From Adiantum capillus-veneris (Eukaryota > Streptophyta > Polypodiopsida > Polypodiales > Pteridaceae), in assembly GCA_014529385.2 (NCBI GenBank), contig CM043948.1:21325951-21389950 (forward strand): DNA of 64,000 bases, read 5' to 3'. Under the pieces are notes generated by a model that saw only the letters and a program-made list of their open reading frames with translations, searched no databases and was not told the DNA's origin. This document shows, piece after piece, positions 32,410 to 47,300 of the stretch. Every line of letters starts with the position of its first letter. Within the stretch, counting starts at the first letter, position 1. A program made the position numbers and the translations under genes.

Positions 32410-33966
32410 TTACTCCTTAGCCTCAACTTGAGCTTGTATCTTCTTCAATTCTGTTTGTGCCTTGGCTGCCTTTTTTTGATGGATGGCACGTAGCTCCTCT
32501 TGGCTTAAAGGATCATAGTATCTTTTAAATTTGCTCCCACTGAGGAATCCAGTGGTTTCAACTCCATCAAGAGTATCCACACAAATGGTTCCTTGTGGGG
32601 TGATCTCACATACTCTATATGGTCCTTTTCCCACATATTTCAACTTTTTCTTTTTTCTACGTACTCCATACATAAGGACTTTATCACCAACATTGATATC
32701 TTTGTTCTTTAGATGATGGTCAAACCATTTCTTTCTCCTATCTTTCTCCACAAGTGCATTTTGCACAGCTAATTGCCTCTCTTCATCTAGCCTTTCAAGA
32801 ATATATAATCGCTCAACTAAGGTGTTATCATCCCAACCTTCTTGAGAAGCTACTCAAAGACTAGGAATGGCAAACTCCCATGGCATAACCGCTTCTTGGC
32901 CATACACCATCTTAAACGGTGTGTAGTTAATGGCAACTTTGTATGTAATACAATAAGCCCATAAAGATGAAGTCAGCTTTAAATCCCAATCTGTGCGATG
33001 AGCTTCCATCATTTTGGCCAAGATAGAGATTAAGGTCTTGTTGGTGCTCTCAGCTTGGCCACTTGCTTGTGGATAATAAGATGTGGACTTATGGTGAGCT
33101 ATCATAAAGTTGGTAGTAAGTTTTTTTATTACTCCATTTATAAAATGAGTACCATTGTCACTCACAATCTCAAAGGGACAACCAAATCTTGTAATAATGT
33201 TCTCAAAGAGAAACTTGGCAGCAGTTGACCTCGCATCGGCCTTACGTGTTGCCGTAGCTTCCACCCACTTTGTCACATAGTCCCTGGCAACGATAATATA
33301 TCAAGATTGAGTGCTACGAGCTGCCGGACTAATTGGGCCTACAAAGTCCAAACCCCATTTTTCGAATGGTTGAGTCACTTTAACAGGATGTAAGAGCATC
33401 TTATCCTTTTGTTGTGTGATCTTGTAACATTGGCATTCATCACATCCTTTTGCAAAAAGTGATGCATGCTTGAATAAGGTAGGCCACCAATAGCCTGATT
33501 GCAACACCTTTCTAGCTATTAGTTCCCCTAAGAAATGTCCTTCGGATATACCCATGTGGCATTCTTGTAGTATGTATAAATACTCATCCTCACAGGCACA
33601 ACGTCTAAGAATATCATCCTTCCCTAGCCTGTAGAGAGTTCCTGCAATGAGAGAGTAAGGTTCACATTCTTTTAACAGTTTTCGCGCTATGTCCTTACAA
33701 AGCTCTTTTGGTGGAAAACCATTAACTAGAAAGTTCACAATCTTCTTACTCCATTCAGGTATGGTTTCGACTAGGAATAGAGAAGTATTGGGCAACTCAT
33801 CATTGACTCCAGTAGGGGCTTCACCATTGGGTATGTGAGACAAATGATCCGCCATGACATGTCTTTTACCAGGTCTCACCACAATGGTAAAATCAAACTC
33901 AAGGAGAATTAACAACCATCGTGTAATTCTTCTGGTGGAACAAGGTTTATTTACTAGGTACAACAA
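32410..33966 (-). pseudogene. RNase H end and integrase of element D
   Basis: 33301-33966 starts with the RNase H end (RPGKRHVMADHLS), then the integrase zinc finger (H-M-G-I-S-E-G-H and C-D-E-C) and the first core Asp (KWGLDFVGPI). A TAA/TGA-type break near 33300 separates 32854-33276, which has ITRFGCPFEIVSDNGTHF and SYYPQASGQAESTNKTL (second Asp and Glu) and YTPFKMVYGQEAVMP. 32410-32766 gives the GPY module (G-K-G-P-Y-R-V) and a charged helix. No chromodomain and no second RNase H, so D is neither A-like nor B/C-like. Confidence 0.85.
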
Positions 33967-34229
33967 GTCTTGATGATCAACATAGAAACAAACTTGTTGG
34001 TCAAAAGGTAGTAGTGAAATTTCTTCCCTACATAGATCATACCTAAACCTTCTCGCTTGGTAGTGGTGTATTTTCTCTCGGCATCATTCAATTGACAACT
34101 TGCAAAGCTAATGGGGTAGTACAGTTTATGTTCTCTTGGTTGAGCTAGAACACACCCAATAGAAAAGTTCAATGCATCAATATGCACATAGAAAACTACA
34201 TTCCAATCGTGCTCGTAGAATAGGAGCAC
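33954..34229 (-). pseudogene. RNase H (N-terminal part) of element D
   Basis: Encodes F-Y-V-H-I-D-A-L-N-F-S-I-G-C-V-L-A-Q, the first catalytic Asp block, then PISFASCQLNDAERKYTTTK (catalytic Glu region). It overlaps the next frame by a few bases at a frameshift. A degraded connection lies at 34230-34436. Confidence 0.8.
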
Positions 34230-34436
34230 TAGTCAAGGTCTTTTTCAATGACTCATAAGCATGGTCACTCTCCACGGTCCATTGGAACTCAATAAGAAGC
34301 TTCTACAAAGGACGAGCTATCTCGACAAAGATTAAAATAAAACGTCGGTAATAACCAACATGTCCCATGAACCTTTGAACTCCTTTATAGTTTGTAGGTG
34401 GTGGCAATTCAGCAATGGCTTTCATTTTGCTCTCAT

Positions 34437-34955
34437 CTATGAAATCCCATTTTTGGACACTATATGCCCTAAAATGACTCCATGTTTAACCCAAAATTGG
34501 CATTTGAAAGGGTTTAAGGAGCTGTGATACAATCTGCACTTATCAAACACTTTTCGTAAGCATGATAGATGTTCTTTCCAAGAGGAATAAACACAAAGGT
34601 CATCTATGAAAGCTTCACAAAACTCCTTCAAATATTCTCTAAAAGCAGTTTTTATTAATCTTTGAAAGGTAGTAGGGGCATTGGATAAGCCAAAATTCAC
34701 AACACAAAATGCGAACACTCCCAATTCGGTTATAAAGGATGTTTTAGCTTGGTCCTCCAGTGCAATTGTGGTTTGATTGTAGCCAGAGTACCCATCTAAA
34801 AAGCTATAAGCTTCCTTCCTTGCGACTCTTTCAAGCACGTGTTCTGAATATGCAAAGGGGTAATGGTCCCTCCTAGTGGCGGCATTGACCTTCTTGAGAT
34901 CCACGCACACCCTGGGTTTCCCATTCTTTTTTGGCACAATCACTATTGGAGACAC
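34437..34955 (-). pseudogene. Reverse transcriptase of element D
   Basis: Fingers and palm: SPIVIVPKKNGKPRVCVDLK, D-G-Y-S-G-Y-N-Q, F-G-L-S-N-A-P-T-T-F-Q-R, and the catalytic F-I-D-D at about 34590. Frame breaks after residue ~172; upstream RT residues (35000-35170) are read with a stop. Similar in order to C and B but distinct in sequence. Confidence 0.85.
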
Positions 34956-34999
34956 CCATTCTGAGTGCTCAATAGGGTATATGAATCCTCATTTCACAA

Positions 35000-36355
35000 G
35001 CTTTTCAATCTCTTCTTGAAAGATTTTTGCATATTAAGGATTCATTGGGTAGGGTCGTTGCTGAATTGGTTTAGCCATGCTATTCATGGGGATTGTGTAC
35101 TGCAGAATGGAAGGTGGAACACCTTTCATATTATGATATGTCCACAAAAATATATCCCTGAATTCCTGAGAAGTTATTTAAGTACACACTCCTCGGTCTC
35201 TGTGTGATCTTGGGTAATGAAAATAGGTTTGGACTCTTCTCTTAGGTCTGCTAACTCTATTTCCTTAACTATCGCTGGACTGTCATAGACTCCATTGCTC
35301 CCATCAATAGGTTTTCTTTGAGCCTTTGTATACACAACCTTACATTCTTCTGTGGTATAGGATTTGAAATGTTCAGGTGCATGGTGTAAGTTTGTGGGGT
35401 CCTGTTGTTCTGTGGATTGTAATTTCACTTCCAATTCCTTTTGCTGTTGAGCTAACTCTCGATTTTGTCGTCTCCTTACGATACGGCTCAACTTTGTCTT
35501 CTCTGTAGCCTCTATTTGTGTGATTTCAATAGGTTGTGGACTACACCACATAATGCTTTGAAGGTATTCACCCCAATTATCTACCAACTTTCGATGAGCA
35601 TCACATGCCCCTATATAATTAAGCCATTCTACGATAGATTTCTTTTCATTTATTCTATCACGCACATCTGATCAATTTTGTTGCTTCTTATATCTCTTAC
35701 TCTTCTTGTCTAATTTTCAATTACAACGGATCTCTAGTGAAGAGTCACTAGAATCGCTTCTTGTGTCTTATGCTCCCTTGGATAGATTGTCATCTGGGGT
35801 ACCAATGGGCCCTGAATGGTTTGTCCCCACATTTACACTAAGATTTAACTCAGATTCTTTGTCCTCAGAGTCAACTCAATTGATGATGCTGACCCAAAAT
35901 CGTGTGGGCTATAGTCTTGTGATGTGCTACTAGTTCCAATGCTAGTCAAACCTTCATCTTGTAGGTCATCAAAAACTATATGCATTGCTTCTAACATATT
36001 TAAGGGTACGAGTGGTGGAATTTCATGCCCTCCAGGTGTTACCTAGGTAGTCCCCCTATTTCCCCAAGTGTCTATGGTTGCTGCTAGGTGGACCCAATCC
36101 ACATTGTCCGACTTAGTCATCTAGGTAGTACATCTATATAAGGAGAATCTTCCCCAACACCAGTGTTCGCTTTACACGTGTGACAATACTGCAATGGGGC
36201 TGAGTAAACTGTGGTGTCAAATCTATTATCAATTATAAACCTGTTTCCTAGAGGATGTGCTCAACCAGTTACAAGATCCACTTGAATGACAGAATCTTGG
36301 AACTGCAAGTAGACATGGTTTTTAGACCAGTCATGCACCATTTTTGCTTCCCTTA
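35000..36355 (-). pseudogene. PR-RT linker of element D (left side of the F insertion)
   Basis: 35174-35665 is an open stretch rich in Glu, Lys and Gln leading to RT. From 36355 downwards the frame that follows the protease motif is visible (EAKMVHDWSKNHVYLQFQD), then decays. With F removed, this frame joins directly to the protease C-terminal part at 54168-54362. Confidence 0.7.
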
Positions 36356-37294
36356 CGTAATGGAAATGGCCTATGAACTTTGAGAGTAGCGGAATTAGGA
36401 AAGTAGGTGAAGCACTTTTAAGAGATTACTTTGTGAGCATAACGGGTGAACTTAACTGATGGTAGCAACATAAACATGGTACTTAGTTAACTTGACATGA
36501 ACAATACTTTTGCAACAGAAAGAGTTTAGAGAACATGACAATAGTTGAGGACCAGATTCATGTGGATCCAGTCTCACCTCCAATACGCATTTGTATTATA
36601 GTTTCTCGCATCAAGAGAGACTTGGTACAATACAATATTTGTGTTCCTTGTCATCTTGGTGATGCAATGAAGATGGAAAGCTTCATGCATCACAAACATA
36701 ACATAACATAAACTTGAAGAAATCATTAACTATCCCAAGCCTCAGTCCCAAGGCCTCAAACACCTTCAACCTTGGTGATGCAATGAAGATGGAAAGATTC
36801 ATGCATCACAAACATAACATAACATAAACTTGAAGAAATCATTAACTATCCCAAGCCTCAGTCCCAAGGCCTCAAAAACCTTCGAAGGTGTTTGAGGCCT
36901 TCGGACTGAGGCTTGGGATGGTTAATGCTTTCTTCAAGTTTATGTTATGTTATGTTTGTGATGCATGAAGCTTTCCATCTTCATGGCATCACCAAGGTCA
37001 GAAGGAACATAAATATTATATTGTACCAAGTCTCTCTTGATGGGAGAAACTATAATACAAATGCCTATTGAAGGGGGGACCGGCTCCATATGAATTCGGT
37101 CCTCAACTATTGTATGTTCTCTAAACTCTCTCTCTTGAAAAAGTATTGTTCATGCCAAGTTAACTAAGTACCATGTTTATGTTTCTACCATCAATTAAGT
37201 TCACCCGCTATGCTCACAAAGTAATCTCTTAAAAGTGCTTCAGCTACTTTCCTAATTCCGCTACTCTCAAAGTTCATAGGACATTTCCATTACA
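36356..37294. repeat. Palindromic 5' LTR of element F
   Basis: 36356-36883 is the reverse complement of the U5-proximal LTR half; 36884-37294 is the same half in forward orientation. They meet at the perfect palindrome CCTTCGAAGG (36879-36888). The U3 part is missing. The reverse half contains a 116-bp tandem duplication (36655-36770 and 36771-36886). Both outer ends of F therefore read as LTR U5 ends. Confidence 0.85.
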
Positions 37295-37307
37295 TGGGTA
37301 TTAGAGC
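37295..37307 (+). other. Primer binding site of element F, degenerate
   Basis: TGGGTATTAGAGC follows the LTR end CA directly; the A copy is TGGTATCAGAGC. 37308-37666 is leader without ORF. Confidence 0.7.
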
Positions 37308-37666
37308 ATTTTGTTTCTCTTTTCTTGCTTAAGAAGAGAGGTCCTTAAGTAGCCTATTAGTGGTTGATTTTTTTAATTATATTAGGGTAAGTGGGACTGG
37401 GATCTATTGTCGGTTTTGTTGAGCCTACTATGTGGGATATGGTGCACACCTCGGGAGCTTTGGACTTAATAATGGAGTCTATTTAGACTGGCCTATGTCT
37501 TTACCATTATTGAACCATAAGAAGTCCGAAAGGAGCTATCCCTCGACAACTTCGATATGTTAGACTCACTCCACTACTCCCTATAATTAACCAATTTGAG
37601 CCATGGGTGTAGATACTTAAGTGCCTATTCTCAAAGGCTAAGAGGAGTAGCAACTAAGGTTTTGAA

Positions 37667-39200
37667 TTGCCAAAGCATACACTAAGTAAACACGTAAGTT
37701 TAATTAGCATGGATGACAATAACCAAGAGAGGAGAATGAATATTGATAACTTTGATTTTGCACATGAAGGTGCCAATGATGATGCTCCCATGTTTGTTAA
37801 TTATCTTGTTACTAGGTTGCAACAAGCTATGGGCAACCCCTCTTTGCAAGGCGAAGTTACTCAAAAACTTTGTGCTTATGGGATTTCATTTCCTCTCAAA
37901 GAGGAGAGAGAGCTTAGGAGGCCTCTTGGTGAGACCCCCAAAACAAGACTCTCTCCATACGAGAGGAGGAATCCAAAGAATGAGAAAGTAATGACTCCCT
38001 CGGCTCCTCAAAAGATGTGACTCCATGAAGATGGCAGTCTAGACGATCGCCAACTCCTCCCAAGAGGAAACAGTTAACCCATAGTCCTTCTCCTCATCAC
38101 TCCAAAAGGGAAGAGAGGAAACAAAGGAAGAAAAGGGCAAGAAAAATGTCACCCTCTTCTCCTTCTTCTTCACCTTCCTCCTCTACCGATGAAAGCTATG
38201 GCTATTCTCCTAGAGAATACAATTGGGGAGGACATTGCAAATCTTACCCTACATGGAGAAGGTCACAAAAGTTAAACAAGTTCAAGGAGGGAGGAAAGAG
38301 TATCTCTTTCTCACCTATGATGGCACCTTTAGTGCTACCGACAAAGTATTGGTCTTCATCCAACATTTTGATGGGCCTTTGGAGACGAGGGCTTCATGGA
38401 GTCCTCCAAGCTACACCATGTAGCTATGTACTTCCAAAAATTGGCTCGTCAATGGTGGGCTAGCCTTCATGGCAACGGCGAAGCCCCAAAGACATGGAAA
38501 ACTACACGAGTTTCCATCATGAAGCAATTCCTTGCAAGTGATGCAAAGGAAAAAGTGCTTACTAAATGGTGAAGTTTAAATCTTCTCTCTCATGAGTTTA
38601 TCCACAAATATGTGGACAAGTTTTGGGATTTACATCTCAAGGCTACTATCTTTCAAAATATATACTTTGTTGTGCAAAAGAAACAATTTTGTGCGAGATT
38701 ACCCAAAGAGATGGCCGAGTATATAAATCTTCTCTCTCATGAGTTTATCCACAAATATGTGGACAAGTTTTGGGATTTACATCTCAAGGCTACTATCTTT
38801 CAAAAGATATACTTTGTTGTGCAAAAGAAACAATTTTGTGCGAGATTACCCAAAGAGATGGCCAAGTATATAAACTCTCAACGACCTAGTTCTATCACCA
38901 AAGTAATCCACCACACCATGGTTGCTTCGCACATCAATTTCCAAGAAGGGGCTAGACGGAATGTCAAGCCCATGGAAAATAAAGACAAAAATGATGCCAA
39001 GGGGAAAACCAATGCCCAAAATTCTTACCAGGCTATTCCAATAACAACAACAATTGGTCCAAGGAGAAGGGAGTTTATAAAGGTAAATATAAACTCTCTC
39101 CTAAAGAGCTAGAATCTTTTAGTAAGGACTGCAAATGTTTTAAGTGTGGGGAGCAAGGCCATGGTTATCATCCTTGCCCCAAGAGAATTGCCCGCAAGGA
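37667..39200 (+). pseudogene. gag relic of element F with in-frame 147-bp duplication
   Basis: 37667-38020 matches A 835-1131. 38146-38580 is frameshifted gag. 38612-39112 is an open stretch with K-F-W-D-L-H-L-K-A and R-P-S-S-I-T-K-V. 38581-38727 and 38728-38874 are tandem copies of one 147-bp (49-codon) unit, so the frame is kept. A zinc knuckle region (CFKCGEQGHGYHPC) is encoded near 39137-39178, with the usual spacing. Confidence 0.75.
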
Positions 39201-39282
39201 GACTCCTAGAGTCTCTATGTTTGAAGCTCCAAAACAGGATGCTCATTGCCAAGGATTTCTCCTTTCCTATGCTTAGGGACAG

Positions 39283-39660
39283 ATGCAAGCACATGATTCC
39301 TTTATTTTGTTTGACCCTAGTTCAACTCACAACTCCATATCCATGGAGTTGACCACTAATCTAGGCATACAAGCCCACAAGATGGGAGATGCATTGAAAG
39401 CCAATGGAGCTATCAAGGGGCAAGACGTTTCAGTTACTTCTTTCATTGGAAAATTAAGGCTTCATGTCCAAAACTATTTGGACAAAGAGGATTTCTTCAT
39501 CTTACCTCTCAAACATGAGAATGTTATCGTGGGGGCACCATGGTTTAAGCGCATGGCTTCCAACATGAAGTTCCTTGAAAGAAGAATCTACTTCACCTAT
39601 AGGGAAAAGAGCATGTACATAGATGCTAATGAGTTGGGGAACACCATATCCCTGCAATAA
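39283..39660 (+). pseudogene. Protease of element F
   Basis: Open frame of 125 codons. Active-site position reads F-D-P-S-S-T-H-N, replacing D-S/T-G, and the second motif is V-I-V-G-A-P-W-F. Better preserved than A (2310-2657). A poly-A run interrupts the sequence at 39873-39888, just before the deleted RT. Confidence 0.7.
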
Positions 39661-39889
39661 AGGGAATCAAGAGGAATTAGAGTTGTCTAATTTCCTAAAT
39701 GGATTCCAAGATGTTTTCATTGATGGCATCCCTAGTGAGCTACCTCTAAAATGAGGGATGATGACCATGCAATTGAGCTCGTACCAAGAAGCTCACCACC
39801 TAACAAGCCTCCTTATTGAGTTTCACAAGCTCAACAAGAGGAGGTCATGATGCAAGTGCATGTATTGGTGAAAAAAAAAAAAAAAGATG

Positions 39890-40310
39890 ACGCGTTCAAA
39901 CTCATGATGGACAAAAATCTTCAGACCACTCAATATCTCTTGAGGAGTACAAGCGACACCTCCAGGTAATTTTTCAAGTTGTGAGAGAGAAGAAGCTTTT
40001 CATTAATCAAAAGAAAAGTGATTTTTTTTCTACAAGAAATTCAATACTTAGGTCACATTATCTCTAAATATGGCACCTGTGTGGATGCAACAAAGTTAGA
40101 GGTAATAAAAAGATGGCCTAATCCAAGGAATCTACAAGAGGTACGAAGCTTTGTAGGTATGTGTGCCCATTACATGACTTAACAAAAAAAGAATGTTAAG
40201 TATTCATGGACTGCAAAATGCCAGAAGCTTTTGAGAAGTTTATCTCTCAACGTGTGTTCACACTACTAGATCTCTCAAAGCCATTTGAGGTGGAATCTGA
40301 TGCACGGGAA
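39890..40310 (+). pseudogene. RT thumb and RNase H stub of element F
   Basis: Begins GCGTTCAAACTCATGATGG, the same right-hand breakpoint as A (3065). It contains EIQYLGHIISKYGT and RWPNPRNLQEVRSFVGMC, then a few RNase H residues. At ~40300 it jumps into the 3' LTR, losing the rest of RNase H, integrase and chromodomain. Confidence 0.75.
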
Positions 40311-41626
40311 CAAGAGTTATAATAGAGACATGTGATTCTAGACCTATCTCAACACGGGACCAAAAAGGAGAGATGGTTACATCTCAATAAGGGTCCAAAA
40401 GGAGGAAGTCTATCAAAGATTAATGTGCAACTAATGAAGCTTAAAATACCTTAGGGTTAGCTTCATTAAAGACCTCCAATGGTTAGTGTTAAAATTCCTT
40501 TGACCTTAAGCAAGCTAAGTCTAAACTTGAGGTGGGAGCCCGACCTAAACTTAAGCAAGCTAGGGATGTGCTTTAGGTGGGAACCTTAAGCAAGCTAGGG
40601 TTGTGCTTGAGGTGGGAACCTTAAGCAAGCTAGGGTTGTGCTTGAGGTGGGAACGCGACCTAAACTTAAGCAAGCTAGGGTTGTGCTTGATGTGGGAACT
40701 CGCCCTAGTCTCAAGAAAGCTAAGGTTGTGCTTGAGGTGGGAACCCTACCTAAGACGCTTGTCATGCTTGATGACTAAGGTACTTGAGGTACTTGTCACA
40801 TTTAATGAGGAAGTTTCTTGAGAAGCTTCCTATGCATTGGGGGTAAGATGCTTGAGTCAAAAAGAGAACCTACTCACTTAATGAGGAAGTTGCTTGAGAA
40901 ACTTCCTATGCATAAAAATCTCAAAGTTAGGGGAATTCTAAAAGAGCAGATGGGACACATGTCAGACTCTCACTAAGCTTAACCACATGGTGTTCTTGAA
41001 TGCTATTGGTTGGGCTAAAGAGGGGTCCAATGAGATTCTACTTCCATCTAACAAATATCTAGATATTTTTAAGCTCTCTCTCTTTCAGGGGTAAGGAGGA
41101 CACTTATCAAAACACTACCCATATGCTTGATTGCATGCTAGATATGATTGGATAAGGGGAGAGGGGTCCAATGAGCTTGTAGCAAGTAGAATTTTCTCCA
41201 AAGTAAGAAAGGGGAGTGCTAAGGGGATATACACCATCACACACACTCATTTGGGACACCATTCTCACTTGGTGAAAGTTGAAGAACACCACCTCCTTCT
41301 CCAAGCTTGTGAGAGTGAAAGCCTTCACCAACACTCATGGCTATGGAATGCAAATCCAACCAAGAGCTATGCTTCAATGATTAAGCTTGCCATCTTCTCC
41401 ATCTTCATTACTATGCTATTATATATGCTAGCAAGAAGAGTAATGATAAGCGAGGAACTATTTCTTTCTCCTATGGAATGTTTCTTCTTCCTCTTCCCTA
41501 TCCTCAATCCTTGCTAGCTCTCTCCACCTTCGAAGGTGTTTGAGGCCTTGGGACTGAGGCTTGGGATAGTTAACTCTTTCTTCAAGTTTATGTTATGTTA
41601 TGTTTGTGATGCATGAAGCTTTCCAT
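40311..41626 (+). repeat. 3' LTR of element F, first part (5' truncated)
   Basis: Collinear with A from ~5735. The first ~75 bp of the LTR and the purine tract are missing. It includes a minisatellite at 40505-40760. It breaks after CTTTCCAT where C is inserted. Confidence 0.85.
40505..40760 (+). repeat. Minisatellite inside the F LTR
   Basis: Five or six imperfect units around CTTAAGCAAGCTAGGGTTG and GTGCTTGAGGTGGGAACC. Different from the array in A. Confidence 0.8.
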
Positions 41627-44279
<2,653 letters not shown>

Positions 44280-44295
44280 TTAGCCCTCCCCCAGG
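44280..44295 (-). other. Polypurine tract of element C
   Basis: Minus-strand CTGGGGGAGGGCTAA abuts the LTR at 44279; nearly identical to B at 15578-15593. Confidence 0.85.
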
Positions 44296-44307
44296 ATGAT
44301 GGTATAT

Positions 44308-47300
44308 TCATGTACCATCATAAAGAATCTTTTCCAAAGAGAGTGCTTCAGAGTCCTTGACAAGATCTTCATTGTTTGGCCCCTCAGAATTTTGGCTGGA
44401 GTTACACTCATGCTTCATGTAACAATACTTACATGAGACAGCGGCCTTTGGATAGATCTTTGGTAGATCCTTTGGTAGAAGGCGACTCAAATAGGGCTTC
44501 AAGCGATACCCGTTTACCTTCCTGGAGTGCTCTTTACCATTCAAGTCCATAAGCTGATAGTAACTAGAATTGAAAGCCTTCTTGACTATGTATGGCCCTT
44601 TCCATCTAGTTTCAAATTTGGCATCAAAACGATTATCGAGTCGATTGTCATACCTTAGCACAAGATCTCCTTCATTGATGCCTTTGTCCTTCAGTTTCTT
44701 GTCAAGCTTCTCCTTTGTCTGTGTGGCTTTCCTCTTATAGCACTCGTATGCTGCTTCTCTTTTCCACTCAAGCTCAGCTAAGGTAAGAAGTCGATCCATC
44801 CATGCTTCTTGATCATCTTGTGCTGATTTTCCATGAAGTCGCATTGTTGGAATGTTTAGCTCAATTGGCTGTAAAGCCTCTTGACCATAGACCAAGTGAA
44901 ATGGTGTGAACTCCGTGGCTTCCCTATATGTGGTTCGATACGCCCACAAGGCACCATCCAAGAAGTCATCCCACAAATTTGTCTTGTTTTTCACCATCTT
45001 TCTTATGATGCCTGCAATGACACCATTGGCTTTTTCTACCAAACCATTTGATTGGGGATAGTAGGGTGTACTGTGACGATGTAGAATGCAAAGTTCTTCA
45101 CAGACTTCTGTGAGCAATCCCTTTCTAAACCCTGGACCATTATCAGAAACAATCTCCAAAGGTGTGCCAAATCTACAACAAATGTGAGTGTAGACGAATT
45201 TGCTCACTGTCCTCTCATTTACCTTTGCCACACTTTGTGCTTCCACCCACCTAGTCATATAGTCTAGAGCCACTAGAATGTAGAGTTTACCATTTTTTGT
45301 CCTAGGCAGAGGACCCATAGCATCAATGCCCCACTTTTCAAAGGGTCCATTTGCAAGCACTATTTGCCTCGGGCCATGCACCAACCTTCTATTTCCATTT
45401 ATCTGACAAGTGTGACAGCTTTTACACCAATGTTGAACATCCACATGCAAACTTGGCCAAACATACCCCGAAAGCAAAATCTTCTTCACAGTTAATTCTT
45501 GGGCAAAATGACCACCACATGCCTCTTCATGCAAACCTTTTAGAATGGCTGGAATTTCCTCGATAGTTGGTACTCGTCTGCACACTTGATCCCTCCCTCT
45601 TTGATAGAGGGAGCCTTCTAGGAAGAGATACATGCTTACCTTCTTCATGAGTCTCCTCTTCTGAGCTTTTGTGTAGTCTGGTGGAAACTCACCCTCCAAA
45701 ATGTAGCCAATGATGGGAGCCAATGACTCCAATCCCTGGTACCTCGGTTGCTTCACAGCAGCCGCCACCATGATGACCTGCACTTCTTTCTTTACACATG
45801 CAACTGCTTGTTGTGCAAGTAAATCGGCATCTTCATTTTGTTTCCTCGGAATATGATATAGTTGCACTTCTTCAAACTGATTAAACATCTTACGAATGGC
45901 ATGAACTTTTGTCCTTAAGCTTTCATTCTTGCATGCCCAAATGCCTAAAATCTGTTTAACAATGAGAAGTGCATCTCCCTTTACCATGAGACGTTTTATC
46001 CCTTGGCCAATGCACATCTTCAAACCATGAAGTAGTGTGTCGTATTCTGCTTCATTGTTGCTAGTTGGACCTGGTAGATTGACCTTCTCTTTCATGACCA
46101 CCTCTCCACTTGGGTTGAGCAACATTAGCCCTCCCCCTGCTTTCCCTGTGGCTCGACGAAAAGCTCCATCAAAGAACAAGGTAAAAGCATTAGGAATACT
46201 TTTTGGTGGTGGCAATGGTAGGGTCTTTACTTGAGGCACCTTAATTTCCTTCTCATGTACCCTATAAGTGAGAATCCCTGCCAATTGTGCACGCACACTA
46301 TCTTCTACCTTGAAAGAGTATTGAAACTCTTGCAACTCCATAATCCACTTTGAGATCCTAGTACTAAGATTCATTTGAGATGACACCCAAGGGAACAAAT
46401 TTTCTGCAATGAGAATTACAAAAGGTTTTGGTAGCAGGTAGGATCTAAACTTTCTCACCGCAAACATGAGAGAAAGCATCATGAGTTCTGCTTCTGTGTA
46501 GTCTCTCTCCAAAGCATTCATGACCCTACTAGCAAAGTAGATGGGTCGCATCCTTGTACTGTGGGGATCTTGTTGTAGCAACACAGCACCAATTGTTTCC
46601 CTTCCAACACTAGAGCTAACAAAGAATGTGTACTCCCAACAAGGAGGCATGAGTGTTGGTAGCTCTGACAAAATGACTTTAATGTTACAAAAATACTCTT
46701 CAAGCTCATCAGACCATGCAAATTCTACTTGTTGTGTCAACTTTTGCAAAGGATGAAGCAACTCCGAGGCTAAGTGAATGAAGCGTGACATATACTTCAC
46801 CTTCTGAATGAAAGAGATGACCTCCTTAAGACTCTTTGGTGATGGGAGCTCAATAAGAGCCTTTGCCTTTGAAGGATCCACCTCAATTCCTTTATAGGAA
46901 ACCTTGTGACCGAGCAAGATCACTTCATCCTCACCTATGTGGCACTTGTCGGGGTTGAGTTGACCTCCCATATCGTAGAGCTTCTTTAAACCTTCTTCTA
47001 CCCTTTGTAGATGCAATGATTTTGAGCTATAAATACAGAAATCATCGATGAACACCCTAATTGACTTTCCAAAGAATGCTTGAAACACCATGTTCATGAA
47101 ACGTTGGAATGTTGCAGGAGCATTTGTTAGGCCAAATGGCATGACTCTAAAAGCATAACAACCCCAAGGAGTGATAAAGGTTGTTTTCAATTGATCCTCC
47201 AATGCAATCCTTATTTGAAAGTAACCTGAGTAGCCATCACACACAGTGTACTTCTCATGACCAGCTACCTCATTTAGTATCTCATCCTGAAATGGGAGGG

